NCBI GenBank assembly: GCA_027314025.1
Contig: DAHVCP010000026.1
Coordinates: 1 to 64,000, forward strand
Reading direction: 5' to 3'
DNA: 64,000 nucleotides
Source of the DNA: Acidobacteriota bacterium
Lineage (GTDB): Bacteria; Acidobacteriota; Terriglobia; Terriglobales; SCQP01
The notes below the pieces were generated by a model. That model was not told the origin of the DNA, searched no databases, and worked only from the letters and a program-made list of their open reading frames with translations. Of the stretch, positions 17,582-25,907 are shown piece after piece. A program made the translations under genes and the position numbers. Position 1 is the first letter of the stretch; each line of letters opens with the position of its first letter.

Positions 17582-18987
17582 AGCAGGTTCTCCGTGCACT
17601 GCGCCCGGGGGGGCAGTTGGTATTCGCGAATCTTGTTGCGGATGGTCCGCAGGCTGATGCCCAGCATGTCGGCGGCGTGGGTGCGGTTGCCGCCGGTGGC
17701 CGCCAGCGTCGCCGCGAGCAGCTGCCGCTCCGCCTCGCGCCAGGACAATCCCGCCCGCAGCCCGCCGGTGGCGGGCTCGGCGGCGGCCGGCGGCGGCGGC
17801 GGCGCCAGGGCAGCGGCCTCATCCCACTCCAGCGCCTCCAGGCCGAGCACCGGGCCGGTGGCCAGCGCCACGGCGCGGCGGATGAAGTTTTCCAGTTCCC
17901 GCACGTTGCCGGGCCAGGGCCGCGACTGAAGTTCGGCCACCAGCTCCGGCGCCAGCCGCGGCGAACCGGTTGCCGGCGCCGCGTAACGGCGCAGGAAAAA
18001 CTCCGCCAGCGCGGGAATATCCTCCCGCCGCTCCCGCAGCGGCGGAATGGCCAGCGGCACCACGCGCAGGCGGTAGTACAAATCCGCCCGGAACCGCCCC
18101 TCCGCGACCAGCGCCGCCAGCGAGCGGTTGGTGGTGGCGATCACCTGCACGTCCACCGGCCGCGGGCGCACGTCGCCCAGCCGGTCCACCTCCCGCTGCT
18201 GGAGCACGCGCAGCAGTTTGGGCTGAAGTCCCAGGGGCATTTCGCCGATTTCGTCGAGCAGGAGGGTTCCGCCGTCGGCGAGCTCGAATTTGCCGGGCTT
18301 GGCCGCCGCCGCGCCGCTGAACGCCCCGCGGACATAGCCGAACAACTCGCTTTCCAGCAAGGCATCGGGCAGCGCCGCGCAGTTGACGGCCACGAACGGG
18401 CGGTTGCGCCGTGGACCGCTGGCATGCAAATAGCGCGCCCAGACTTCCTTGCCGGCGCCGCTTTCCGCCTCGATCAGCACGTCCGCTCCGGCTTGCGCCG
18501 CCTGGCGGGCGCGCTGCAAGCCGCGCCGCACCAGAGCCGAAGCGCCCTCCGGCGGGGCCGCCTGCGGCATTGTGGGCGCCGCTTGGCCGGCCTGCGCGGC
18601 CGCCTCGGCGGGGGCGGCCAGCAGGCGCTCCGCGGTGGCCATCAGGTGGGGGAAGGCCACCGGCTTCATCAGATAGTCGCAGGCCCCGGCGCGCATCGCC
18701 TGCACCGCTCCGGGCACGCTGCCGAAGGCCGTCAGCAAAATGACCGCGGTTTGGGGCGCCACCGCCCGGACGCCGGTGATGACGTCCAGCCCGGTCTCGC
18801 CCGGCGCGTCGCCATCGCCGCCGAGGCGCATGTCGGTGACCACCAGCGGCGCGGGATCCTGGCGGAATTTGGCCAGTGCCTCCGCGGCGGTATTGGCGGT
18901 GCGAACGTCCCAGCCTTGGCGCCGGAAATGAATTTCCAAACCCGCCCGCACGCCGGCGTCATCATCCACGATCAGCACGCGGTTCAT
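17578..18987 (-). CDS. NtrC-family sigma-54-dependent response regulator (FlgR-like)
   Basis: This 469-residue regulator has a receiver domain (Val-Leu-Ile-Val-Asp-Asp-Asp at the start, phospho-acceptor in Val-Thr-Asp-Met near residue 53, Lys in Leu-Met-Lys-Pro). An AAA+ sigma-54 activator domain (about 155-380) and a C-terminal Fis-type helix-turn-helix (Asn-Arg-Thr-His-Ala-Ala-Asp-Met-Leu-Gly-Ile-Ser) follow. The sigma-54 contact loop reads Gly-Ala-Phe-Ser-Gly-Ala instead of GAFTGA, and Walker A is Ala-Glu-Ser-Gly-Ala-Gly-Lys-Glu, lacking the first Gly. The start has an excellent GGAGGAG site and overlaps the kinase stop. It probably activates flagellar sigma-54 promoters with the upstream kinase. 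Confidence 0.9.
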   Translation of the reverse strand: MNRVLIVDDDAGVRAGLEIHFRRQGWDVRTANTAAEALAKFRQDPAPLVVTDMRLGGDGDAPGETGLDVITGVRAVAPQTAVILLTAFGSVPGAVQAMRAGACDYLMKPVAFPHLMATAERLLAAPAEAAAQAGQAAPTMPQAAPPEGASALVRRGLQRARQAAQAGADVLIEAESGAGKEVWARYLHASGPRRNRPFVAVNCAALPDALLESELFGYVRGAFSGAAAAKPGKFELADGGTLLLDEIGEMPLGLQPKLLRVLQQREVDRLGDVRPRPVDVQVIATTNRSLAALVAEGRFRADLYYRLRVVPLAIPPLRERREDIPALAEFFLRRYAAPATGSPRLAPELVAELQSRPWPGNVRELENFIRRAVALATGPVLGLEALEWDEAAALAPPPPPAAAEPATGGLRAGLSWREAERQLLAATLAATGGNRTHAADMLGISLRTIRNKIREYQLPPRAQCTENLL

Positions 18988-20195
18988 GCCACTCCTCCCA
19001 GAGCTTGCGGCGCCGGCCAACGCCACAGGCGCAGCGTGATCACCGCGCCCTCCGCCGCCGCGGCGTTGCCGGCGTCCATCTCACCGCCGTGCTGGCGCAT
19101 GATCTGGCGGCAGACGGCCAGCCCCAGCCCGGCGCCGCCCGCCCGGGAAAATCCCGGCGCGAAGAGGCGGGGCAAGGCATCGGGCGCAAACCCGGGTCCT
19201 TGGTCGCGGAGGGTCAAGCGGACGCGCCGTCCGCCCTCCACGTCGGCGGCGATGCGCAAAACGCCGTCGGGCCGCCGCGCCATCGCGCGGAAGGCGTTGA
19301 CGGCGAGGTTGAACAGCACCTGCCGCAGGCGGTTCGCGTCGGCGGCGATCTCCACGCCTTCCGGGCCCGCCTCCAGTTCCATGCGCACGCCCTGTTGCTC
19401 CGCTAGGGGACGGAGAAAATCCACCGTGGCGCGCAAGAACTCATGCAGCGGCAGCGGCGCCAACCGCACCGGCGCCCCGGAGTGGAGCTGGAGCACGTTG
19501 TTCACGGTCGCCGCCATTTGCCGCAAGCCGGCCTGCACCTGGGCGATCCAATTTCGCGCTTCGCCCTCCACGCTGGTCTCCGCCAACAGCCCGGCGAAGA
19601 GTTCCAGGCTGGCGAGAGGATTGCGGATCTCATGGGCCAACACCGCGCTCATCTCCGCCAGCGCCCGCAGCTGCCGTTCGCGCTCCTCTTCCCGCCGCTG
19701 GCGCTGCTCGCCGGTGGCGTCGCGGACAATCCAGACTTCCTCGCCCTGTCCCAGAGGCGCCGCGCTGATGGCCAAATACCGGTCGCCGCGCAAGGCCAGC
19801 AACGCTTCCGCTGCGGAGGTGGTCCGCAGCCGCGGCGGCAATACGCTGCCGGCGTCCAGGTCCGGAGCGACCGGAGCCAAAAGCCGCCGCGCCGCGGGGT
19901 TGGCCGCGCGCACGGTTTTTCCAGCCGCCACGATCACACCGCACGGCAGTCCGGAAAGAATCTGCTCCAGGCGCGCGCTGAGGCGCTGATTTTCCTCGGC
20001 CCGCCGCGCGAGGTCGCGGTTCTTGCCCTGCAACTCCCGCCGCAGCCGCGCCACTTCCGCTTGCAAATGTCCGTAGGACTGCTGCAAGACGCCGGCGGCG
20101 AGGTTGAAGTCGCGGAACGCCGCCGCCAGGGCGGCGGCGCCGGCCGCGGCGCCGGGAGGGGGAGTTTGTTGCCCAGTGCTAGGCAAAGTTGCCAT
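18984..20195 (-). CDS. Histidine kinase partner of the flagellar NtrC-type regulator
   Basis: This soluble kinase of about 403 residues has a coiled coil (about 35-85) and a PAS-like segment (about 85-155). Its HisKA domain has the phospho-acceptor His in His-Glu-Ile-Arg-Asn-Pro-Leu near residue 188. The HATPase has an N-box (Leu-Phe-Asn-Leu-Ala-Val-Asn-Ala), G1 (Asp-Gln-Gly-Pro-Gly-Phe) and G2 (Gly-Leu-Gly-Leu-Ala-Val). No transmembrane segment is visible, as in FlgS-type kinases that sense export-apparatus assembly. It precedes and overlaps the response regulator. The start may be 20195 or 20210; the latter overlaps the upstream gene. Confidence 0.88.
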   Translation of the reverse strand: MATLPSTGQQTPPPGAAAGAAALAAAFRDFNLAAGVLQQSYGHLQAEVARLRRELQGKNRDLARRAEENQRLSARLEQILSGLPCGVIVAAGKTVRAANPAARRLLAPVAPDLDAGSVLPPRLRTTSAAEALLALRGDRYLAISAAPLGQGEEVWIVRDATGEQRQRREEERERQLRALAEMSAVLAHEIRNPLASLELFAGLLAETSVEGEARNWIAQVQAGLRQMAATVNNVLQLHSGAPVRLAPLPLHEFLRATVDFLRPLAEQQGVRMELEAGPEGVEIAADANRLRQVLFNLAVNAFRAMARRPDGVLRIAADVEGGRRVRLTLRDQGPGFAPDALPRLFAPGFSRAGGAGLGLAVCRQIMRQHGGEMDAGNAAAAEGAVITLRLWRWPAPQALGGVA

Positions 20196-20200
20196 CGCCC

Positions 20201-21445
20201 TCAGGCCCATGCAGCTTGGGTGCCAATTCCACCCCAGGTTCGGTTAGCAAATTCTGAATCCGCGTGCCGCGGCGGCCGCCGCGTCGCGGCGCCGGCGGCC
20301 TCGGCCGCCGCGAAGCGGTGCAACGCCGCGGGCAGATGCTCCGGCTGAATCTCGCGGGCGCCGTCGGCCAGGATCATGGCCCGCTCCAGCGCGTGCTGCA
20401 ACTGCCGCACGTTGCCGGGCCAGGGATACTCGGCGAGGCACTGGGCGGCCCGGGGCGAGAGGGCTTTCCCGCCGGCGCCGGTGCGCCGCGCCAAGCCGTC
20501 CATCAGATCCTGCGCCAGCTCCACCACGTCCTCCGGCCGCTGCCGCAGCGGCGGCAACTCCAAGGGAAAGACCGAAAGGCGATAGAACAGGTCGGCGCGG
20601 AAGCGGCCCTCCTCGACGCGCCGCTCCAGATCGGCGTTGGTCGCGGCCAGCAGGCGCACATCCACGCGGAAGACGTCGGGACTGCCGAGGCGCTGCACCT
20701 CGCCCTCCTGCACGAAGCGCAGCAGCTTGGCCTGGACGGCGAGCGGCAGCTCGCCGATTTCGTCCAGAAACAACGTTCCGCGGTGGGCGGCATGGATGCG
20801 GCCGAGCTGCGCCTGCACGGCGCCGGTGAAGGCGCCGCGGGCGTGGCCGAACAATTCCGCCTCCAGCAGGCTTTCCGGCAACGCCGCGCAGTTGACCACG
20901 ACACACGGCTGCTGCCCGCGGCGGCTCAACTGGTGAATGCCCCGCGCCACCAACTCCTTTCCCGTGCCGCTCTCGCCGGTGATCAGAACGGCGGTTTCCC
21001 GCGGGGCCACCAGGCGGGCCAAGTGAAAGAGCTGTTGCATGGCCGGCCCGCAGCCGCGCATGCCGGGCAGGGGCTCGACCCAGGGCGATGGCTCGCGCCC
21101 GGCGCCGGCCGGCGGGGGTGCGGCGCCCGCCTCCCGCCGTGCGGCCGGAGCGGCGGCGCGAGGTTCGACTAACCGGACCTCGATCGCGGGATGCAAGCGG
21201 CGGATCATCGCCGCCAGTTCCGCGGCCTCCAGGTCCGGCAAGCGGCGGTCCAGCCAGACGGCGGCGGGAACGCCGTGATCCAGCGCCGCCAGGGCCTCGG
21301 CGCCGCCGCCGGCCTCGCGCGCGGTCCCGCCGGCCTCGGCGCATAAGAGGCGGCGGAATTCCGCGTCGGCGCTGGCGATGAGCACGCCGGCGCGGGGGGA
21401 TGGGCAGGGATTGGTTGCGCAGGGGGCGGACGACGAAGTGGGCAT
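20201..21445 (-). CDS. Sigma-54 activator lacking a DNA-binding domain (FleQ/FlgR-like head gene)
   Basis: This protein of about 414 residues has a degenerate N-terminal receiver-like domain and a complete AAA+ sigma-54 interaction domain: Walker A Gly-Glu-Ser-Gly-Thr-Gly-Lys-Glu, canonical Gly-Ala-Phe-Thr-Gly-Ala, Walker B Leu-Phe-Leu-Asp-Glu-Ile-Gly-Glu, and Arg-Ala-Asp-Leu-Phe-Tyr-Arg-Leu. The C-terminus ends about 45 residues after Ile-Gln-Pro-Glu-His-Leu-Pro with no Fis-type helix-turn-helix. It may act from solution, as Helicobacter FlgR does without a DNA-binding domain, or with the downstream NtrC-type partner. The start at 21445 is preferred; 21469 would add eight residues. Confidence 0.85.
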   Translation of the reverse strand: MPTSSSAPCATNPCPSPRAGVLIASADAEFRRLLCAEAGGTAREAGGGAEALAALDHGVPAAVWLDRRLPDLEAAELAAMIRRLHPAIEVRLVEPRAAAPAARREAGAAPPPAGAGREPSPWVEPLPGMRGCGPAMQQLFHLARLVAPRETAVLITGESGTGKELVARGIHQLSRRGQQPCVVVNCAALPESLLEAELFGHARGAFTGAVQAQLGRIHAAHRGTLFLDEIGELPLAVQAKLLRFVQEGEVQRLGSPDVFRVDVRLLAATNADLERRVEEGRFRADLFYRLSVFPLELPPLRQRPEDVVELAQDLMDGLARRTGAGGKALSPRAAQCLAEYPWPGNVRQLQHALERAMILADGAREIQPEHLPAALHRFAAAEAAGAATRRPPRHADSEFANRTWGGIGTQAAWA

Positions 21446-21584
21446 GATTAAGTTCTCGCGGAAAAACAATGACAGTACCGGGAGAACCTAAAAATCGGCT
21501 TAGGATGCGGTTAAAACCGGATAACTTTAGGGTATTTCTAGTACAGGAATGCAAGTACGAACTGTCCTTCCCTTGGCGTAGAGG

Positions 21585-21599
21585 GCAAATGCCTGGCCA
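21585..21599 (-). promoter_or_regulatory. Candidate sigma-54 promoter upstream of the flagellar regulator operon
   Basis: On the minus strand the sequence TGGCCAGGCATTTGC keeps the invariant GG and GC spaced by ten bases, with TGGC and TTGC boxes close to the TGGCACG-N4-TTGCA consensus. It lies about 140 bases before the sigma-54 activator start, so the activator could control its own operon. The Ala-Cys-Gly part of the -24 box is not matched and part of the site lies in a small inverted repeat (CTGGCC/GGCCAG). Confidence 0.35.
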
Positions 21600-21676
21600 C
21601 CGGGCCAGTGGCGGCGCGGCGGCCGCACCTCCTACAATGAGTTTCCGGCGGCCATCTCGGCCCGCGTCGAACTCCT

Positions 21677-22357
21677 ATGCTCAAAGTGCTTGCCATCCAA
21701 TTTGACCGTGCCCATTTGGCGCAACTCGAAGCGGTGCTGGGGCCGCAAGGCTGCGTCGTTCTTTCCCGGCCGGACTGCGCCAGCGCGGCGCAACTGCTCG
21801 GCGAGGAGCGGATGCACGCGATTTTTCTGGATCTGCGCTCGCCCGACCAGCGCGAGTTCGAGCTGGTGCGACGCGCGCGGCGGTCCTTTCTGCAAGCGGT
21901 GGCGCCGGTGGTGATCGTGACCGGGCGCGAGGACGCGGAGGTGATGCGGCTGGCGTTTCAAGCGGGGGCCAACTTCACGCTGGCCAAGCCGGTCACGGCC
22001 GAACGGCTGCGCAACCTGATGGCGGTGTTGCGGGGCTGCATGGTGAAGGCGCAGGTGTGGCATGCGCGCCTGCCGTTCCATGCCCCGGTCAAGGTGATTC
22101 GCGGGCCGCAGAGTTTTCAGACTCCGAGCGTGAACCTGAGCGAGAACGGCATGCTGTTGGACGGATCCGGGCCGGTTGGCGTCGGCGACCGGGTCGGGAT
22201 CGAGTTCGCCCTGCCCAGCTCCAAGCTGCCGATCAAAGCGCAGGCGCGGGTGATTCGCCGCGACGAACAGGAACGCATCGGCCTGCACTTTTTCGAGTTG
22301 AAACCCGACCACCAGCAGACGCTGCGCCGTTTTCTCTCCGACCGCCTGGGGGCCTGA
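21677..22357 (+). CDS. Receiver-like / PilZ domain protein
   Basis: This 226-residue cytoplasmic protein has an N-terminal response-regulator-like domain (about 1-118) with an Asp in Ile-Phe-Leu-Asp and Lys in Leu-Ala-Lys-Pro. It lacks the acidic pair at the end of the first strand, so it is probably a pseudo-receiver. A PilZ domain follows (about 120-215) with Asn-Leu-Ser-Glu-Asn-Gly and a closing Arg-Ile-Gly-Leu-His-Phe. The RxxxR c-di-GMP motif is degenerate: the Arg near the domain start is followed by His four residues on. It is divergent from the flagellar regulator operon, which suggests a role in motility control. Ligand binding is uncertain. Confidence 0.78.
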   Translation: MLKVLAIQFDRAHLAQLEAVLGPQGCVVLSRPDCASAAQLLGEERMHAIFLDLRSPDQREFELVRRARRSFLQAVAPVVIVTGREDAEVMRLAFQAGANFTLAKPVTAERLRNLMAVLRGCMVKAQVWHARLPFHAPVKVIRGPQSFQTPSVNLSENGMLLDGSGPVGVGDRVGIEFALPSSKLPIKAQARVIRRDEQERIGLHFFELKPDHQQTLRRFLSDRLGA

Positions 22358-22537
22358 GGCGGCGCGCCGGGAGAGCGGGGTCGAACGAAGTTGGTCGTCT
22401 TGGATTGAGACGGCGGCCGGCAAAATCAGCGGGTTTTCGTCATCGTGCTGTTTGGCCTTCGCCGGGACGCCGCGGAGGGCGCTTTTCGCGTCGGCGATGT
22501 TGCACGGCCGATGCCGTGCGTTCAATCAGTTACGGCC

Positions 22538-22996
22538 TTAAATGCAACATTTTTCAGCCTCCGGATCGGGGGCCGCGGGGGCGCCGGCGAGACTGGGGGC
22601 GGCGCTGTCGGTGCCGCACCATTCGGCCCAGTCACAGAGGTGCTGGCGGGTGGTGGGATCGAAGGTGAGGCGGGCCAGGGCGTTCCAGTAGGGGAAGTTT
22701 TCGGCAGCCTTTGCGCGGGCCAGGGTGAGGAGGGCGCCGCCGTCCAGGACCAGGTCGCGGAGCTGGTTGGAGGCGAGCCAATAACGGAAGGCGGGGTCCT
22801 GGCGCCAGCGGTAGAAGGTGACGCGGTTGACGGGAAGCGTGGCGCAGGCTTCGGCGGGGGGCAGGCCGTCGGCTAGAAGGGCGAAAAAGCGGCTTTGCAG
22901 CGCGGTGGGGTGGAAGGGGGCCGGGGCCATGGCCGCGGGGGCGCGGCGGTTGCGCGGAGCGGGAGCGTGCCGGCGGCGGAGCGGGAACAAAGGCAT
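22538..22996 (-). CDS. Orphan helix-turn-helix protein (transposase/terminase-small-subunit-like)
   Basis: This 152-residue protein has a helix-turn-helix at about residues 35-70 (Leu-Gln-Ser-Arg-Phe-Phe-Ala-Leu-Leu-Ala-Asp-Gly, then Asn-Arg-Val-Thr-Phe-Tyr-Arg-Trp-Arg-Gln-Asp-Pro-Ala-Phe). The pattern resembles the HTH family found in insertion-element transposases and phage terminase small subunits. A helical region with Trp-Asn-Ala-Leu-Ala-Arg-Leu follows. No phage or transposase gene is adjacent, so it may be a domesticated DNA-binding protein. The ATG at 22996 has a good AAAGGA site, and a 22-bp palindrome lies immediately upstream. Function is unknown. Confidence 0.6.
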   Translation of the reverse strand: MPLFPLRRRHAPAPRNRRAPAAMAPAPFHPTALQSRFFALLADGLPPAEACATLPVNRVTFYRWRQDPAFRYWLASNQLRDLVLDGGALLTLARAKAAENFPYWNALARLTFDPTTRQHLCDWAEWCGTDSAAPSLAGAPAAPDPEAEKCCI

Positions 22997-23008
22997 GGCA
23001 AGTCCTTT

Positions 23009-23030
23009 CTGACTGTCTCAGTACAGTCAG
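23009..23030. promoter_or_regulatory. 22-bp palindrome upstream of the HTH gene (candidate operator)
   Basis: Perfect 8-base arms CTGACTGT and ACAGTCAG are separated by six bases (CTCAGT). The site begins 13 bases before the start codon, next to the Shine-Dalgarno of the HTH gene. It is AT-richer than its surroundings. The spacing suits a dimeric HTH repressor, so autoregulation is a reasonable guess; it could also form an mRNA hairpin just upstream of the Shine-Dalgarno. Confidence 0.5.
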
Positions 23031-23110
23031 ATGACTGCGGCATGAGTGGGGTTGTCTGTGGAGGGCCGGATGCCGCGCGGATGCCGCCCGGGCGGGGCGC
23101 GCGCCCGGAG

Positions 23111-24397
23111 CTATGGGGTGATGCGTTCCAGGCCGGAGAGATAAGGGCGGAGGGCGGGGGGGATGAGGATGCTGCCGTCGGGCTGCTGGTAATTCTCGAC
23201 GACCGCGACCCAGGTGCGGCCAACAGCCAAGCCGCTGCCGTTCAAGGTATGGGCCAGCTCCGGCTTGCCGCCGCCGGCGGGGCGGTAGCGAATGTTGGCG
23301 CGGCGGGCTTGGAAGGCCGCGAAGTTACTGCATGAGGAGATTTCCCGGTAGGCGTTTTGGGAGGGTAGCCAGACCTCCAGGTCATAGGTCTTGGCGGCGC
23401 TGAAGCCCAAATCGCCGGCGCAGAGGGCCATGACGCGGTAGGGCAGTTCCAAGGCTTGCAATACCGCCTCGGCGTCGGCGGTGAGCTGCTCGAGCTGGGC
23501 GTAGGATTGCTCCGGCGCGGCGATTTGCACCAGCTCGACTTTTTGGAACTGGTGCTGGCGGATGATGCCGCGGGTGTCCTTGCCATAGGAACCGGCCTCA
23601 CTGCGGAAACAGGAGGTATGGGCCATGACCCGGGCGGGCAGATCGGCGGCCTCGATCGTTTCGGCGGCGAAGAGGTTGGTGAGCGGAACCTCGGCGGTGG
23701 GAATGAGCCAGAGATCGTGGCCTTCGCAATGAAAAAGGTCGGCGGCGAATTTGGGAAGCTGGCCCGTGCCGCGCAGGCTTTGGCTGCTGACCATGGCCGG
23801 CGGCAGGATCTCGGTGTATCCGCGGGCGGCGTGGAGGTCGAGCATGAAGTTAGCCAAGGCGCGTTCCAGGCGCGCCCCCAGGCCGCGGTAGACGGCGAAG
23901 CGGGCGCCGCTGATCTTGGCCGCCGCCTCCAGATCCAAGATGCCCAACTCCGCGCCCAGGGCGACGTGATCGCGGGGTGGAAACGGGAAGGCGCGCGGCG
24001 CGCCCCAGCGCCGCACCTCGACGTTGTCCTCGGAGGTTCTTCCCGGCGGCACGGTGGCGTGGGGCATGTTGGGCAGGGTCAGCGCCAAATCCTGAAACTC
24101 CTGATCGCGCTCGCGGGCGGCGGCTTCCAATTCCGCGATCCGCGCGCCGAGTTGGCGGGCTTCCTCGCGATGCGCGGCGGCGGCTTCGGGGTCCTTGCCG
24201 CCAGGTTCGCGCAGGCTGCGGCCAAAGGCTTCGGCGGAGGTTTTGCGCTGGTGGCGCAGCTCGTCCAGGGCGGCGATAGCGGCGCGGCGCTCGGCATCCA
24301 CCGCCAACAGGCGGTCCAGGTCGGCGCCGGCGCCGCGCCGGGCCAGCATGGCCCGGACTTCATCAGGATGCTGCCGAATTAAGTTGGGATCGAGCAT
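23111..24397 (-). CDS. serS: Seryl-tRNA synthetase
   Basis: This 428-residue class II synthetase charges tRNA-Ser (and tRNA-Sec where present). The N-terminal Met-Leu-Asp-Pro-Asn-Leu-Ile-Arg is followed by the long antiparallel coiled-coil tRNA-binding arm (about 28-100). Motif 2 is [14 protein letters not shown] and motif 3 is [10 protein letters not shown]. Length is standard. It lies 56 bases after glmU on the same strand and is probably co-transcribed with it. Confidence 0.97.
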   Translation of the reverse strand: MLDPNLIRQHPDEVRAMLARRGAGADLDRLLAVDAERRAAIAALDELRHQRKTSAEAFGRSLREPGGKDPEAAAAHREEARQLGARIAELEAAARERDQEFQDLALTLPNMPHATVPPGRTSEDNVEVRRWGAPRAFPFPPRDHVALGAELGILDLEAAAKISGARFAVYRGLGARLERALANFMLDLHAARGYTEILPPAMVSSQSLRGTGQLPKFAADLFHCEGHDLWLIPTAEVPLTNLFAAETIEAADLPARVMAHTSCFRSEAGSYGKDTRGIIRQHQFQKVELVQIAAPEQSYAQLEQLTADAEAVLQALELPYRVMALCAGDLGFSAAKTYDLEVWLPSQNAYREISSCSNFAAFQARRANIRYRPAGGGKPELAHTLNGSGLAVGRTWVAVVENYQQPDGSILIPPALRPYLSGLERITP

Positions 24398-24453
24398 GAG
24401 AGTCCTGGGGGCCGGAGAGTGGCGCGCAAATCAGGCCGGAGCGCAGGCGGCCG

Positions 24454-25860
24454 CTAGCCGCCGTTCCGCGAGGAACGCGCCTTCTTTTTCCGCGCGGCGA
24501 CCCAGCCGGGTTTATTGACCTGGCGCCCGCGGCCCAGGGCCAGCGCGCCGGCGGGCACGGAGTCGGTGATGACGCTGCCGGCGGCGACATAGGCGCCGGC
24601 GGCGATCTCCAGCGGCGCGACCAGGGTGGAGTTGCTGCCGACAAAGGTTTCCTCGCCGATCGCGGTGGGATGCTTTTGCTCGCCGTCGTAATTGCAGGTG
24701 ATGGTGCCGGCGCCGATATTGACGCGGGCGCCAATCTGGGCGTCGCCCAGGTAGGCCAGGTGCATGGCCTTGGCGCCCTCGCCGATGCGGCTTTTCTTGA
24801 CCTCGACGAAATTGCCAAGGTGGGCGCCGGGAGCGATTTCGGCCTGCTCGCGTAAACGAGTGAAGGGGCCGACGCGCGCGCCGGCGCCGATCTGGGCGCG
24901 CTCCAGCACGCAGTGCGGCAAGACCTCGACGCCGTCGTCCAGGCGACAGTCGGTGAGGATGGAATAGGCGCCGATGCGGCAGTTGGCGCCGAGGGTGGTT
25001 TGGCCGCGGAGCTGGACGCCGGGTTCGAGGACGCAGTCCTGCCCGGCGGTCACCTCGGGATCCACCGCCACGGTGGCGGGGGCATAGATGCTGACCCCTT
25101 GCGTCATCAGATCCTCGGCTTTGCGGCGGCGCAACAGGGAATCCACTTCGGCCAGCTCGATACGGTCGTTGATGCCCAAGATTTCGACCGGGTCGGGAAG
25201 AGGGTAGGCGCGAATCTTGGCGCCGGCCTGGGCCATCAAGGCGATGGTATCGGTCAAGTAGAACTCGCCGTGAGGATTGTTGGTGCCGAGCTGGCCCAGG
25301 GCGACCAGGAGGGGTTGCACGCGGAAGGCATAAAATCCGGCGTTCAACTCCCGGATCTGCTTTTGCGCCGGCGTGGCCTGGCGGTCCTCGACTATGGCGA
25401 CGACTTGCTCGGGCTGCTTGCGGTCGCGCAGGATGCGGCCGTAGGCGCGGGGCGTGTCGGGGGTGGCGGTGGCCAGGACGGCATCGGCGCCGGCCTCCAG
25501 TTCGGCGCGCAGGCGGCTGACGGTGGTGGCGCTGACCACCGGCATATCTCCATGCAAGACAATGATTTGCGAGTATGCCACCAGGGCCGGAGCGGCGACT
25601 TGCAGGGCATGGCCGGTGCCGCGCTGGGGCTGCTGGAGGATGACGCGGACGCCGCTGGAGGCGACCGCCGCCTGCACCTGTTCGGCGGCGTAGCCGGCGA
25701 CCACGAAGGTGTCGGCGGCGGGCAGTCCGGCGGCGGCGCCGGCGGCCAGCACGTGCGCCAGCAAGCTGCGGCCGCCGGCGTGGTGCAAGACCTTGGGCAA
25801 CGCGGAGCGCAGCCGTGTTCCCCGGCCGGCGGCAAGTACGATCAGGGCAGTAGCGGCCAT
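24454..25860 (-). CDS. glmU: Bifunctional UDP-GlcNAc pyrophosphorylase / glucosamine-1-P acetyltransferase GlmU
   Basis: This 468-residue enzyme makes UDP-GlcNAc for peptidoglycan and LPS. The N-terminal uridyltransferase has Leu-Ala-Ala-Gly-Arg-Gly-Thr-Arg-Leu-Arg-Ser and Pro-Lys-Val-Leu-His. The C-terminal left-handed beta-helix (about 255-450) carries hexapeptide repeats and the acetyltransferase motifs Lys-Lys-Ser-Arg-Ile-Gly-Glu-Gly and Asn-Tyr-Asp-Gly-Glu-Gln-Lys-His. Length is normal and both active sites look intact. It lies between a TPR gene and serS on the same strand. Confidence 0.97.
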   Translation of the reverse strand: MAATALIVLAAGRGTRLRSALPKVLHHAGGRSLLAHVLAAGAAAGLPAADTFVVAGYAAEQVQAAVASSGVRVILQQPQRGTGHALQVAAPALVAYSQIIVLHGDMPVVSATTVSRLRAELEAGADAVLATATPDTPRAYGRILRDRKQPEQVVAIVEDRQATPAQKQIRELNAGFYAFRVQPLLVALGQLGTNNPHGEFYLTDTIALMAQAGAKIRAYPLPDPVEILGINDRIELAEVDSLLRRRKAEDLMTQGVSIYAPATVAVDPEVTAGQDCVLEPGVQLRGQTTLGANCRIGAYSILTDCRLDDGVEVLPHCVLERAQIGAGARVGPFTRLREQAEIAPGAHLGNFVEVKKSRIGEGAKAMHLAYLGDAQIGARVNIGAGTITCNYDGEQKHPTAIGEETFVGSNSTLVAPLEIAAGAYVAAGSVITDSVPAGALALGRGRQVNKPGWVAARKKKARSSRNGG

Positions 25861-25907
25861 AATGTCAGGCGGCGCCGGGCCGGGGCCCGGGAGCGGCGCC
25901 GTTGCCG

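Noticed and set aside
16782-17822. Long minus-strand frame running from flgC far upstream across flgB and the regulator
   Set aside because: Only the last 146 codons resemble FlgC; the TTG with strong Shine-Dalgarno at 17222 explains the real start.
22445-22876. Plus-strand frame of 143 codons over the HTH gene
   Set aside because: Gly-rich shadow of the better-supported minus-strand HTH protein.
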